From Glaciecola sp. XM2 (lineage in GTDB: Bacteria > Pseudomonadota > Gammaproteobacteria > Enterobacterales > Alteromonadaceae), in assembly GCF_018595715.1 (NCBI RefSeq), contig NZ_JAHEOJ010000020.1, forward strand, positions 930,001-994,000: a stretch of DNA of 64,000 nucleotides, read 5' to 3'. Position 1 is the stretch's first letter; each line of letters begins with the position of its first letter. Positions 1 to 9,009 of this stretch are shown here, in pieces. Below the pieces are notes generated by a model. That model searched no databases. It was not told the DNA's origin and saw only the letters and a list, made by a program, of their open reading frames with translations. The position numbers and the translations under genes were made by a program.

Positions 1-277
1 CGTATTCTTTTGCCTGTTTTAAAGCGTTTAAAAACGCAAGTGTGACGCCTGATTCGGGCACTTCTGGTGATGAGCGCTCAGATGGATGAGCAACGCTTAC
101 ATCGCTTGGCCTGTCGGAAGCAACAGGTGTGCTCGCCGGTGTTTCACTAGCCGATATAGAAGGGGAGTCGAAGGTTGGCTCCGCTGTTGTGCTCGCGGTA
201 GTGGATGTCACTTTTGAAAAAAGGTAAACATTGACCATTACCGAAAGTAGCAACAAGGCACAAAGCAGGCGTACCAT
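1..277 (-). CDS. Membrane-anchored or secreted protein of unknown function, N-terminal part only
   Basis: An open frame runs off the left edge of the window; 92 codons are visible. It starts with an ATG at 277, one base past the stop of the thioesterase gene (stop 281-279), so the two are probably co-transcribed. The protein begins MVRLLCALLLLSVMVNVYLF, a hydrophobic signal or anchor segment. A low-complexity stretch rich in Ser, Thr, Pro, Ala and Glu follows to about residue 75, then a segment ending FLNALKQAKEY at the edge. This looks like an inner-membrane anchor plus a flexible periplasmic linker in front of a domain outside the window. I do not recognise the family. The start and reading frame are clear; the function is unknown. 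Confidence 0.6.
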   Translation of the reverse strand, partial: MVRLLCALLLLSVMVNVYLFSKVTSTTASTTAEPTFDSPSISASETPASTPVASDRPSDVSVAHPSERSSPEVPESGVTLAFLNALKQAKEY

Positions 278-278
278 G

Positions 279-761
279 TTATTGCTCAATTACATGTGCG
301 CCATACACGTCAATAAAAGCTTGTGGCATGGGCTTAGGCGTGCCAGAACTGAGCTTTACACAAACAAAATCAGTTGTGGCAGCAAAGATGGTTTTATGAC
401 TTGTCGTGGATATAAACTGAAATTCGCGCTGCAGGCGAAAGCGCTTGTCACATTTGGTGATCCAAGTTGCACAGGCAATCGCTTCTTCTTCAAAAGAGGG
501 GGCAAGGTAATACAAACTGTGATGCTGAATTACCATCGCTCGGTCATGCTCCTCGTAATCGCTAAAACTGAGGCCAAGATGATTAGAATGGGCCCAAGCG
601 AGCTTTTCAAGTTGCTTAACATAAGCGGTATTGTTCGCATGCTTGTAATGGTCAATGTCATCTTTGTGGATATTCCACAACATAATAAATGGATGAGCGT
701 ATTTCCAATCTAGCTCATTCCAGTGATTTTGTTCGTCGCTACATAAGGTGGTTTCAAGCAT
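279..761 (-). CDS. Acyl-CoA thioesterase, 4-hydroxybenzoyl-CoA thioesterase (hotdog) family
   Basis: A 160-residue protein, a usual length for single-hotdog thioesterases. The region around residues 29-50 has the family pattern HKDDIDHYKHANNTAYV: an Asp near the start, then H-x-x-A-N-N before the long central helix. Members hydrolyse acyl-CoA or acyl-ACP thioesters in the cytoplasm; the substrate cannot be read from the sequence. It ends one base before the start of the truncated membrane protein downstream, suggesting a two-gene unit. The opposing frame over almost the same span is a shadow, because only the minus frame has a recognisable family pattern. Confidence 0.75.
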   Translation of the reverse strand: MLETTLCSDEQNHWNELDWKYAHPFIMLWNIHKDDIDHYKHANNTAYVKQLEKLAWAHSNHLGLSFSDYEEHDRAMVIQHHSLYYLAPSFEEEAIACATWITKCDKRFRLQREFQFISTTSHKTIFAATTDFVCVKLSSGTPKPMPQAFIDVYGAHVIEQ

Positions 762-924
762 GTAATATCCTTGTGCGTGTAACGTTTAAGGTGTAAAACA
801 AAAGCAAGATGGCTTTTACAGCACTCTCATCTTTGATTGTTTTAAGGTATAATCCTGCCACTTTTTTTGGATAAAGCAAAATACGCTTGTATCCGTGCGT
901 TGACTATATCGAACTGTTTTCAAT

Positions 925-1620
925 ATGCAATATACCTACAACTCGGTTCATACCCCAAGCCTTTTCTCAACTTCACGGCCCGTTGATGGGACAAGCGTCA
1001 GTGCCTATGATTTGATGCAAGCATTCAATGCGGAGTTTGCAGACGAGCACCTCGATAAGACCGCACGCACGTATTTGATTGGCGGTGCATCTGAGCCAAT
1101 TTATTTGCCTGCTAGTGAACTCGTTTGTACGCATTTTGACGAGAGTGATAACAACGCTGAGCAAGCAACAAATGGTAAAATTAGGTGGTTAAACACCATG
1201 CCACTATCCGAACTGCCTTTCGGCAATAAGATTTTCTTTACCCGCGATTATGCAGCAAGCGCCCTGCATGAAGTCGCGCACTGGTGTATTGCCGGTGAGC
1301 AAAGGCGTACGCAAATCGATTACGGATATTGGTATGCACCAGACGGTCGCGATGCTGCATTACAAGCAAAATTTGAACAAGCAGAGGTTAAACCTCAAGC
1401 CGTCGAATGGGCGTTCTCGTTGGCTTGTGGCATGCCATTTAAAGTCAGCAACGACAACCTTGCGTTGGATAATTATGACAATAGCCATTTTCAACAAGCG
1501 GTTGAGAAGCAGCTAGACCATTATTTGTCTGACGGGCTACCACCTCGTGCTCAGCGTTTTTTCAAGCGCCTGAAAAACGAGGTGGCGCAGTCATCCCCCT
1601 CTGAATTGGTACTCTGCTAA
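925..1620 (+). CDS. epmC: Elongation factor P hydroxylase
   Basis: EpmC (YfcM) hydroxylates the beta-lysylated lysine of elongation factor P, the last step of the EpmA/EpmB/EpmC modification that helps ribosomes through polyproline stretches. The metal-site motif HEVAHWCIAG is at about residues 115-124, followed by the family signatures DYGYWYAPDGRDA and EVKPQAVEWAF. At 231 residues it is longer than the roughly 180-residue E. coli protein. The extra length lies at the N-terminus and in an insert before the metal site. No clear ribosome binding site precedes the ATG at 925. An ATG at 1015 (residue 31) would give a length closer to the family, so the start is uncertain. The stop overlaps the next start (TAATG). 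Confidence 0.9.
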   Translation: MQYTYNSVHTPSLFSTSRPVDGTSVSAYDLMQAFNAEFADEHLDKTARTYLIGGASEPIYLPASELVCTHFDESDNNAEQATNGKIRWLNTMPLSELPFGNKIFFTRDYAASALHEVAHWCIAGEQRRTQIDYGYWYAPDGRDAALQAKFEQAEVKPQAVEWAFSLACGMPFKVSNDNLALDNYDNSHFQQAVEKQLDHYLSDGLPPRAQRFFKRLKNEVAQSSPSELVLC

Positions 1621-2792
1621 TGTCGCTAGATACTCAAAAGTCGCTGGCCTATCAGCGTTCGCGAAAATTTAAACTCGGATTAATTGTCAATCCCTTCGCC
1701 GGCATTGGCGGCGCGCTTGCGTTAAAAGGCAGTGATACCAAAGAAATTCGTGAAAAGGCGCTTAATGCTGGTGCTGAAAAAAAGGCCATGGATAAGACCT
1801 TGCTGGCGTTAAAAGAAATCGTCGCGCAAAAAGAGCAGGTGATTGTATATACCGCAAGCGCAGATATGGGCGAAGATATTGCTCGGCAATTAGGCTTTGA
1901 AGTTAACGTTGTATATCAGGCACCGATGCAAAGTGAAGATAGTGACACTGAGCAACTTGCTAGGGCGCTAATGGATGCAGAGGTAGATTTGATTTTGTTT
2001 GCCGGTGGTGATGGCACTGCGCGAAACATATTCTCAGTGATTGACCGTCATGTGCCAGTAGTAGGGGTGCCTGCTGGATGTAAAATTCATTCTGGTGTTT
2101 ATGCAATTACACCACGAGCGGCGGGCAAGGTGGTTCAACAAGTGATATCGGGCGAACTGGTCAGTTTGTTTGATGCAGAAGTCAAAGATATTGACGAGCA
2201 AGCATTTAGAAACGGTCAAGTGATCGCGCGTTATTTCGGTGAAATGCAAGTGCCTGAAGAGTTAAGTTACATTCAGGCGGTTAAAATGGGTGGCAAGGAG
2301 TCAGATGAACTTGTTTTGTCAGACATCGCCGCATATGTCATCGAGATGATGGAAGAACAGCCTGAACGAATTTTTGTGATGGGATCAGGCAGCACTGTGG
2401 ATTTCATAATGCATGCAGCTGGGCTTGAGAACACGCTGTTAGGGGTCGACTTGGTGCAGAATATGGAAGTGATTGCCAATGATGTTTCTGCGCAGCAGTT
2501 GCTTGCGTTAACCGAAAATATACCCACTAGTTTGGTGATCACGCTTATCGGTGGACAAGGTCATATCTTTGGACGCGGCAACCAACAGCTTTCACCTGAG
2601 TTTATAAAACGAATAGGAAAGGAAAATATTCACGTCGTCGCCACTAAGAACAAGCTCACCGCCCTTGGTCAAAAAGGCTTAATTAGTGACACCGGTGATG
2701 AACAAGTCAACGCGTCTTTATCGGGACCGATTTCGGTGATTACGGGTTACAAAGATAAGGTCTTGTATTTTGTGAGAGGGGAGGACATATAA
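1620..2792 (+). CDS. ATP-NAD kinase family protein (AcoX-like)
   Basis: A 390-residue protein with an N-terminal NAD-kinase-like nucleotide-binding fold. The segment KLGLIVNPFAGIGG at about residues 18-31 and the diagnostic ILFAGGDGTARN at about 126-137 are the ATP-NAD kinase signatures. The long C-terminal half is typical of the AcoX/predicted polyphosphate-ATP NAD kinase group and absent from ordinary NadK. A canonical NAD kinase is also present at 19499-20371, so this is unlikely to be the main housekeeping enzyme; the true substrate is unknown. The start ATG overlaps the epmC stop, showing translational coupling, and yfcL follows after 6 bases. Confidence 0.8.
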   Translation: MSLDTQKSLAYQRSRKFKLGLIVNPFAGIGGALALKGSDTKEIREKALNAGAEKKAMDKTLLALKEIVAQKEQVIVYTASADMGEDIARQLGFEVNVVYQAPMQSEDSDTEQLARALMDAEVDLILFAGGDGTARNIFSVIDRHVPVVGVPAGCKIHSGVYAITPRAAGKVVQQVISGELVSLFDAEVKDIDEQAFRNGQVIARYFGEMQVPEELSYIQAVKMGGKESDELVLSDIAAYVIEMMEEQPERIFVMGSGSTVDFIMHAAGLENTLLGVDLVQNMEVIANDVSAQQLLALTENIPTSLVITLIGGQGHIFGRGNQQLSPEFIKRIGKENIHVVATKNKLTALGQKGLISDTGDEQVNASLSGPISVITGYKDKVLYFVRGEDI

Positions 2793-2798
2793 ACCACT

Positions 2799-3107
2799 AT
2801 GCTAAGTGACGCGCAACACACATATTTGGACCATAAAGAAGCCTTTCTAGATCAATTTATAGATGAAGGCTCCGACCACGCTTTGTTTATTTCTAGCTAT
2901 ATTCATGGTCATTTTTCTGTCGTGGCTGCCAATATGCCAGCTGGTATTGATGCGCTCGATAGTTTCGCCAGCACCTTTGAAGATGCGCTTTATTCTACTA
3001 TCAAAACCGCTATTGCCGACGGTGAGCTAGCGTCTGAAGACGCACAAGCTGTTTTGAACATGTTAGATAAGATGTTTTCCAAACCCGCTACGGGTGGCAA
3101 CAACTGA
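2799..3107 (+). CDS. yfcL: YfcL family protein
   Basis: A small acidic soluble protein of 102 residues, slightly longer than E. coli YfcL. The identification rests on overall resemblance (SYIHGHFSV and the DSFASTFEDAL segment) and on neighbourhood: in E. coli yfcL lies beside mnmC and epmC, and here it is close to both. Its function is not known. It is the last gene of the epmC/NAD-kinase-like/yfcL run, 6 bases after the preceding stop. Confidence 0.8.
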   Translation: MLSDAQHTYLDHKEAFLDQFIDEGSDHALFISSYIHGHFSVVAANMPAGIDALDSFASTFEDALYSTIKTAIADGELASEDAQAVLNMLDKMFSKPATGGNN

Positions 3108-3135
3108 CAATAGGCGGCAATGTTTGTCGTTTTTT
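3106..3135 (+). terminator. Possible weak terminator after yfcL
   Basis: GACAA at 3106-3110 can pair with TTGTC at 3124-3128, followed by six T residues at 3130-3135. The stem is only five pairs and the loop is long, so this is a weak candidate. The rest of the gap to the next gene (3136-3308) shows no ORF and no clear sigma-28 or sigma-54 promoter that I could defend. Confidence 0.3.
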
Positions 3136-3308
3136 GTTTGTGTACGTTTATCCTTTTCTAAGCCTTATGATGAGATGTCGTTGCTCATCTAGCAAATTCA
3201 AACGTTTTCCCTCACTAGATACGATTTTTTAAAAATCTTTTCATTTTGGATCTGTTCTTGCAAAGCACGCTGCATGATTTGTAAAAATGCGAATAAGCGG
3301 CAATCACT

Positions 3309-3965
3309 ATGAAAAATAATTTGCACACTGTTGCGACATGGGCGCTATCGTTGATATGCATGCTCATCTTATTGAGTCTAAGCGGTTGTGCAGCCATTTT
3401 GCCTGAAGAAAAAAAGGCTGCATCCACTCAGTCATTGCCTAAAGCATTGGGCAACTCTGAATTGTATACCTACCAGTTGGCCCAAGAGCTCTTTGCCAAC
3501 GTGGCAGCAGATCGCCAGTATCGATATGCGGTCGTGGGTTTTGTGCCTGCAAAAAGCATGCGTCAAGATATGTCGCAGCAAGGACCGTTAATGCTGCTTG
3601 GTCATCAATTAGAGCAAGGGCTAACCACCGAAGCGGTGCGAAGGGGCTTTATTGCACAAGATTACAAAGCAACAAACACTATCATCATGGCGGATGATTC
3701 TGAGCGTGCGCTCTCTAGAAATGTTGAGCATTTGCGTTCTGTGCAGGCCATCGATTACTACATTACGGGTACTATCGTTGAACAAGAAACTGGCGCAATG
3801 GTCAATGCGCGCATTATTAATGTTCGCAACAAAGACGTCATTGCTGCTGCAACGAAGTTTTTCCCATCCGAATTATTTTGGCAAAAAGAGCAAGTCGTTT
3901 TACGAGATGGCATGCTTTATCGCACCACTAAGCCAACCCAAACACATTTTAACTCAGGAGAATAA
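3309..3965 (+). CDS. FlgO-like outer-membrane lipoprotein, first of three
   Basis: A 218-residue lipoprotein precursor. It has a hydrophobic signal and a lipobox ending LLSLSGC with Cys at about residue 27. The FlgO domain follows: segments RYAVVGFVPA, LMLLGHQLEQGL and the C-terminal IDYYITGTIVEQETGAMVNA, which recur in the next two genes. FlgO-family proteins in Vibrio are outer-membrane lipoproteins needed for proper flagellar anchoring and motility. No flagellar gene is in view, so the link to flagella is by family only. The next gene begins 3 bases after the stop, so this heads a three-gene operon. Confidence 0.75.
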   Translation: MKNNLHTVATWALSLICMLILLSLSGCAAILPEEKKAASTQSLPKALGNSELYTYQLAQELFANVAADRQYRYAVVGFVPAKSMRQDMSQQGPLMLLGHQLEQGLTTEAVRRGFIAQDYKATNTIIMADDSERALSRNVEHLRSVQAIDYYITGTIVEQETGAMVNARIINVRNKDVIAAATKFFPSELFWQKEQVVLRDGMLYRTTKPTQTHFNSGE

Positions 3966-3968
3966 TCC

Positions 3969-4727
3969 ATGAAATATTTAGGCCTTATACTGGCATGCTG
4001 GTTAACAACGGGGTGTGCAAACATACCCGGCGCTGAGTATTTATTAGGACAATCTGAGCCTGAACAGAGCGAAAATGAGTCAGATTCCAATATTGTCGAT
4101 ATCACGCAAACTGAACAGCCTCTCGTTGCGTTTGATGACGATGCTCCAAATAATGGTGGTCCAGACGCATTTGGCTCTATTGAAAAGCCCAATGTCATTG
4201 GCGCTACGCCGGGTGCGTTTAAGAGTATGCCACTTACCCGTCACATCGGTCATTACGTGCGCAATATGGCACAAGACTTAGTGGGTAATATGGAGTATGT
4301 CACTGAACGCACACCCGTTGCCGTTACGCACTTTTCGTTGATCGACAGCGACCTGCGGGAAACTAACTTGCTTGGTCAGCAAATGGCCGAATCATTTGTG
4401 CATGAATTTCATAAATTCAGAATGCCGGTGGTTGAGTTTAAAGCAACGCAGTTCATTCGCGTCACCGAAACGGGCGATTATTTATTATCGCGCGACTTTT
4501 TAGATTTAAACAATAGCACGCCTATTCAGTATGTACTTACCGGCACCATGACTAAACATCAAGGCGGTTTCATTGTAAACGCGCGTATGTTGGGTATGGA
4601 GTCAAAGGTGGTAGTCGCTAGTGCGCAGAGCTTTGTGCCGTTTTATGTGGTGGATGCGCTTATTCCAAGTGAATCAAGCCGTCAAAATGAAGTCATCGAC
4701 GGTGTTCGTATCATTCGAGGGGAGTAA
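3969..4727 (+). CDS. FlgO-like outer-membrane lipoprotein, second of three
   Basis: A 252-residue lipoprotein precursor with a short signal and lipobox LTTGC (Cys about residue 16). An acidic linker follows, then a FlgO domain from about residue 90. Clear matches to its neighbours include LLGQQMAESFVHEF, YLLSRDFLDL and YVLTGTMTKHQGGFIVNARM. It lacks a +2 Asp after the lipid-carrying Cys (Ala, Asn follow), consistent with sorting to the outer membrane. It starts 3 bases after the first copy and ends one base before the ATG of the third. Paralogy with both neighbours is visible directly; its exact role is not known. Confidence 0.78.
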   Translation: MKYLGLILACWLTTGCANIPGAEYLLGQSEPEQSENESDSNIVDITQTEQPLVAFDDDAPNNGGPDAFGSIEKPNVIGATPGAFKSMPLTRHIGHYVRNMAQDLVGNMEYVTERTPVAVTHFSLIDSDLRETNLLGQQMAESFVHEFHKFRMPVVEFKATQFIRVTETGDYLLSRDFLDLNNSTPIQYVLTGTMTKHQGGFIVNARMLGMESKVVVASAQSFVPFYVVDALIPSESSRQNEVIDGVRIIRGE

Positions 4728-4728
4728 C

Positions 4729-5502
4729 ATGTTATCGAATAAGCCTATGCGTTTACTTAAGTTTTTTGCCCTCGCTTATGCATGCACTATTTTAATGGGC
4801 TGCGCAGCGGGTAAAATGCTGATGGCCGGCTACACGCCGCCACAAACTATCGCAGACCTTCTTAACGAACAATATGCGGCGGCAGGTGAGTTGCCCCCAG
4901 AACTTGCGTTTAACGGTCGTCAAAACAACATTATCGACACTGAAGATTATCGCGATGATAGACCGGAACACTTAGATGTAAGTACCGGCACCAGTGATAC
5001 ATTCGCGATGTCTAACTTTAGACGAGTTGAATCGTTTCGCCCTGGGTTTACTTACAAATCAGTACAGGATTATGCGGGTCAGCTGGCAATGGAGTTAATG
5101 CGCAACCGTCATGGTCTGAGCCCCGATGCGCGGATCGGTGTGAGCTCGTTCGTCAAACTCGATCGCACGCTTCAAAATACTACGGTCTTGGGCAATCAGC
5201 TAGCCGAGTATTTTATTTCTGAAATTCAGCAGCAAGGCATTCCTGTGGTGGATCATAAGCTCATGCCTGCCTTGCAAGTAACCTCTCGCGGCGATATCGC
5301 ATTTTCTAGAGATGTGATGCAGTTATCAAATCGCCGCATTATGGACCATGTGCTTGCAGGTACACTCATTGAAAAGCCAAATGGTGTGTTTGTAAATGCC
5401 CGTATCATCGCGATCAATAGCAATCGTGTGGTGTCGAGCGCCACAATACTAATCCCGAACTTTGTCGCAGACGCAAATACTCCAACCTATGTCATGCGTT
5501 AA
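4729..5502 (+). CDS. FlgO-like outer-membrane lipoprotein, third of three
   Basis: I place the start at the ATG at 4729, one base past the previous stop, because a strong GAGGGGAG ribosome binding site lies just upstream and the protein then opens with a proper signal and lipobox (ILMGC, Cys about residue 24). An earlier in-frame start at 4621 lies inside the previous gene and gives no signal peptide. The 257-residue product carries the shared FlgO segments ARIGVSSFVKLDRTL, LGNQLAEYFISEIQQQGIP, IAFSRDVMQLS and HVLAGTLIEKPNGVFVNAR. It closes the three-paralogue operon and is convergent with mnmC, 24 bases away. Confidence 0.78.
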   Translation: MLSNKPMRLLKFFALAYACTILMGCAAGKMLMAGYTPPQTIADLLNEQYAAAGELPPELAFNGRQNNIIDTEDYRDDRPEHLDVSTGTSDTFAMSNFRRVESFRPGFTYKSVQDYAGQLAMELMRNRHGLSPDARIGVSSFVKLDRTLQNTTVLGNQLAEYFISEIQQQGIPVVDHKLMPALQVTSRGDIAFSRDVMQLSNRRIMDHVLAGTLIEKPNGVFVNARIIAINSNRVVSSATILIPNFVADANTPTYVMR

Positions 5503-5526
5503 TATTTTGGGCGCTTATCGTTGTGT

Positions 5527-7599
5527 TTAGCGCTCAAAATAGCTTTCTCGCCGAATTAATGCTCTAACCAAAAACCGATTAGGCTGAACCGCATTGAGCA
5601 ACAAGTTGCTCATTGGCATAGGCCGGTTGAGCATTTGCGAAACTAGCGTATCTACCATTAGCGGCGCGCTGGTGATCCCTCGCGAGCCTAAACCGCTCAA
5701 AACAAATACATTATCAATATCATCAGCACGCGCATAGTGATGTGCAGGCAGTGCTTTATACAAATCTTCAAGATGCGTTAGCTGTGCTTCAATGTTTGGC
5801 ATTGCGCCCACCAGCGGCAGATGGTCGGGTGTTGAGCAACGCACTGCCGCTCTTCCGCTAAAGCTCTGTGTATCTAACCCACTTAACTCATTTATCCACG
5901 GCGCATCTGCCAGTGCTTTTTGGTGCATGTTGAGGTTTTGTTGTTGCTCCTCGCTACGGTATTCGGTGGCGACATCATTTTTAACGTATGTTGAGCCTAA
6001 CGCATGACCACCGTTATGATAGGGCGTAAAGTAACCTTTGTGGCAAAGCACAGTTTTCAGGTGTTGTGTGGTGGGGGTTGAGGGCAAATGCTCGACTTGT
6101 CCACGCGTAAGTCGCACTGGCAAAAACTGGCCTGCTAGCGCGGCAGTATGATGACCCGTAGCGAGTACTAAAGCGTCGTAGTGATGTTGAGACTGTGTAT
6201 GGTGTTTATCTATCAGTGATACTTTTACAGAGTCGCCGATGCTTTCATAAGCGGTGCACTCATTGTTATATAAACAATGTAAAAGCCCTGTTGCGTTAGC
6301 TTTGTCTAAGCATGATTGAATAAGACTTACCGGTGAAATCCAGCCGCCCTCCGATAAAAATAATGCGGGATAGGGAATGGGGATCCCCGCAATATCCGAC
6401 GCTTTTGTCGCGTCTACCACTTCAGCTAAAGATTCAGGCCACAGCTCGAGCACAGACATTTTTTCTAATCTTGTGGCAGTATTTTGGTTAAACCCAAGCT
6501 GTAGCACACCGCACCAATCATGCTCAAATAATATGCCGTCCCCAAGTAATTGTTGATAAAACGCCTTGGCATATAAAAAGCTGTGCACAAAAAACTGGCT
6601 ATTGGTACCAGCCTCAGCATTCAGTTGAGGATAAAACCCGCCAATTGGGTTGCCCGATGCCCCTTGTGCCGCCTTGCTATCTTTACAAATAAGGGTCACC
6701 GACTGGCCAAGTTCGCAAAGTCTCATCGCGAGTAAAGCGCCTGCAATACCAGCGCCGACTATCGCAATAGATGCCTTGTTGGCTGTGTTTTTCATGCTAT
6801 GACGGTAAAAATAGGGAGGCTGAATTTTGCTAAAGGTGCGGTGCTTTTTATGCTTAGTATCTGTTTCATCAGGCTTACATTGCGCAATAATCATCTCGCG
6901 CTTGCGGCCAAAGCCTTTAATTTTGCTTACCGAAAAGCCGTTATCTTGCAAGCTGCGTTTAACGTGACCTGCGGCGGTAAAAGTGGCTAAGCTTGCATCG
7001 GCTTTGCTGAGTCTAGCAATCTGTTTAAACACGCCCTCATCCCACATGCGTGCGTTTTTGCTTGGCGCGAAACCATCAAGATACCACGCATCTACAAGGC
7101 CGCTCTCAGGGCAATACATCTGTTGCATACCTTGTTCTGCATCATCAAAAACAAAGTCTAGCGTGACCAAGTCGTTAAAAAAACGGCGGCGATGCACGCC
7201 TTTTAATGGGGGCGGGTATTGTTTGGTGAGCACTTCAACGTATGATGCAAGCTCAGGCCAAGCGCTTAGCGTTTTTGTGAGTTGAGCTTGTTCAATAGGA
7301 TACTTTTCAAAGCTCACAAAGTATAAGTGTTTTAGCGGTGCGTCTGCATGCGAGTCTCTAAACTGCTGAAACGCCCGTAGCGTCAGTAAAACGTTCAGGC
7401 ATGTTCCCAAGCCCGTTTCAGCAATCGTAAACGTTTGTTCAGGCCATGCTAACCAGCGCTCAAGGAGCTTGTTTCCTTGAAGGAATACATACTCGCTCTC
7501 TAATAAGCCATCATCATTGGAGAAATAGACATCTCCAAAAGCGTCAGACTGCGGCGTACCGGTATCATTAAACGATAGGTCAGCGTGCTTTAATTTCAT
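5527..7599 (-). CDS. mnmC: Bifunctional tRNA mnm5s2U biosynthesis enzyme MnmC
   Basis: A 690-residue fusion of two enzymes that finish the wobble uridine of certain tRNAs. The N-terminal part (about residues 1-245) is the SAM-dependent methyltransferase with TIAETGLGTCLNVLLTLRAF near residues 57-76. The C-terminal part (from about 275) is an FAD-dependent oxidase of the DAO type, with the dinucleotide motif IAIVGAGIAGALLAMRLCE. The oxidase turns cmnm5U into nm5U and the methylase makes mnm5U. Length is close to the E. coli enzyme (668). It is divergent from fabB, as in E. coli, where fabB, mnmC and yfcL are neighbours; here the FlgO-like operon separates mnmC from yfcL. Confidence 0.95.
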   Translation of the reverse strand: MKLKHADLSFNDTGTPQSDAFGDVYFSNDDGLLESEYVFLQGNKLLERWLAWPEQTFTIAETGLGTCLNVLLTLRAFQQFRDSHADAPLKHLYFVSFEKYPIEQAQLTKTLSAWPELASYVEVLTKQYPPPLKGVHRRRFFNDLVTLDFVFDDAEQGMQQMYCPESGLVDAWYLDGFAPSKNARMWDEGVFKQIARLSKADASLATFTAAGHVKRSLQDNGFSVSKIKGFGRKREMIIAQCKPDETDTKHKKHRTFSKIQPPYFYRHSMKNTANKASIAIVGAGIAGALLAMRLCELGQSVTLICKDSKAAQGASGNPIGGFYPQLNAEAGTNSQFFVHSFLYAKAFYQQLLGDGILFEHDWCGVLQLGFNQNTATRLEKMSVLELWPESLAEVVDATKASDIAGIPIPYPALFLSEGGWISPVSLIQSCLDKANATGLLHCLYNNECTAYESIGDSVKVSLIDKHHTQSQHHYDALVLATGHHTAALAGQFLPVRLTRGQVEHLPSTPTTQHLKTVLCHKGYFTPYHNGGHALGSTYVKNDVATEYRSEEQQQNLNMHQKALADAPWINELSGLDTQSFSGRAAVRCSTPDHLPLVGAMPNIEAQLTHLEDLYKALPAHHYARADDIDNVFVLSGLGSRGITSAPLMVDTLVSQMLNRPMPMSNLLLNAVQPNRFLVRALIRRESYFER

Positions 7600-7769
7600 A
7601 CAGAATCAACAGAATATTTGTAAAGATTTAATCAATGGTTAACAATCAGCACTTAATTTGTTGGTGCTTCTGTGCCAGTATACGAATGTTAAACACATTG
7701 CAGATTTGTCGAGGCACTAGTATAGGGTCTTGTATGCGCAAGCAACAGTATTAATTGTATAGGTGAAAA

Positions 7770-8984
7770 ATGAAACGAGCAGTGATCACTGGTTTAGGAA
7801 TTGTCTCTAGCATCGGAAACAACGCGCAGGAAGTCGCCGACTCGTTGCGGCATGGTCGCTCAGGCATTCGCTTCTCAGAGCAGTTCAAAGAAATGGGCAT
7901 GCGCAGTCATGTTTGGGGTAACCCACAAATCGATTTAAAAGAACACATTGACCGTAAAGTCCTTCGTTTCATGGGTGAAGCCGCTAGTTATTCTTACTTG
8001 GCGATGGAACAAGCTATCAAAGATGCTGGTTTAACTGAGCAGCAATATTCCAACGAACGCGTCGGCATTATTGCAGGATCAGGCGGCGCCTCTTCTGAAA
8101 ATCAGGTCGCTTCTGCCGATATATTGCGCGAAAAAGGCGTACGCCGTGTCGGTCCATACATGGTGACACGATGCATGGGCAGTACGGTATCCGCTTGTTT
8201 GGCCACGCCGTTTAAAATAAAGGGCGTAAACTATTCTATTTCATCTGCTTGTGCGACGAGCGCGCACTGTATTGGCAACGCTTGGGAAATGATTCAGCTT
8301 GGTAAACAAGATATGGTCTTTGCCGGCGGTGGTGAAGAGTTGCATTGGGCATTATCGAGCCAGTTTGATGCAATGGGTGCACTGTCGACGAAATATAATG
8401 ACAACCCTGCAGTTGCTTCACGCACGTATGATGCTAACCGAGATGGTTTTGTCAGTGCTGGTGGCGGCGGTATGGTCGTGGTAGAAGAACTCGAACATGC
8501 ACTTGCACGCGGCGCAAAAATTTATGCAGAAATCGTTGGCTATGGCGCAACTTCTGATGGTTACGATATGGTAGCCCCTTCTGGCGAAGGCGCAATTCGC
8601 TGCATGAAGCAAGCACTTGCCGATGTAAACGAGCCTCTGGATTACCTTAATACGCATGGCACCTCTACACCTGTGGGCGACGTTAAAGAACTCGAAGCGA
8701 TCCAAGCTTTGTTTGGTGATAACAGTCCGGCGATTAGCGCAACAAAAGCTATGAGTGGTCATTCTCTCGGCGCGGCAGGCGTGCATGAGGCGATTTACAG
8801 TATTTTGATGATGGAAAATGATTTCATTGCACCATCTATTAATATCGATGAGCTCGATGAGGCTGCAAAGGGTTTAGATATTGTTATGCAAACTCGTGAG
8901 CAGAAGTTGAACCTTGTGATGTCAAATAGCTTTGGATTTGGTGGTACAAATGCATCATTAGTCTTCAAAAAATACACGGCATAA
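7770..8984 (+). CDS. fabB: 3-oxoacyl-ACP synthase I
   Basis: FabB condenses malonyl-ACP with acyl-ACP in fatty acid synthesis and is needed for unsaturated fatty acids. The 404-residue length fits. The Cys-His-His active site is present: the nucleophile in [13 protein letters not shown] (about residue 163), the first His in [12 protein letters not shown] (about 298) and the second in [13 protein letters not shown] (about 333). The start [16 protein letters not shown] is the conserved FabB N-terminus. In the 170-base gap shared with mnmC I found no clear FabR or FadR operator. Confidence 0.97.
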   Translation: MKRAVITGLGIVSSIGNNAQEVADSLRHGRSGIRFSEQFKEMGMRSHVWGNPQIDLKEHIDRKVLRFMGEAASYSYLAMEQAIKDAGLTEQQYSNERVGIIAGSGGASSENQVASADILREKGVRRVGPYMVTRCMGSTVSACLATPFKIKGVNYSISSACATSAHCIGNAWEMIQLGKQDMVFAGGGEELHWALSSQFDAMGALSTKYNDNPAVASRTYDANRDGFVSAGGGGMVVVEELEHALARGAKIYAEIVGYGATSDGYDMVAPSGEGAIRCMKQALADVNEPLDYLNTHGTSTPVGDVKELEAIQALFGDNSPAISATKAMSGHSLGAAGVHEAIYSILMMENDFIAPSINIDELDEAAKGLDIVMQTREQKLNLVMSNSFGFGGTNASLVFKKYTA

Positions 8985-9009
8985 TCTCACCAGCATTAGG
9001 GCAAATAGT

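Noticed and set aside
231-713. Plus-strand frame of 160 codons opposite the thioesterase gene
   Set aside because: Composition is erratic and no family pattern is seen, while the minus-strand frame has a clear hotdog motif.
7643-7669. Inverted repeat AGCAC...GTGCT between mnmC and fabB as a FabR or FadR site
   Set aside because: The half-sites do not match the operator patterns I know for either regulator, and the symmetry is short.
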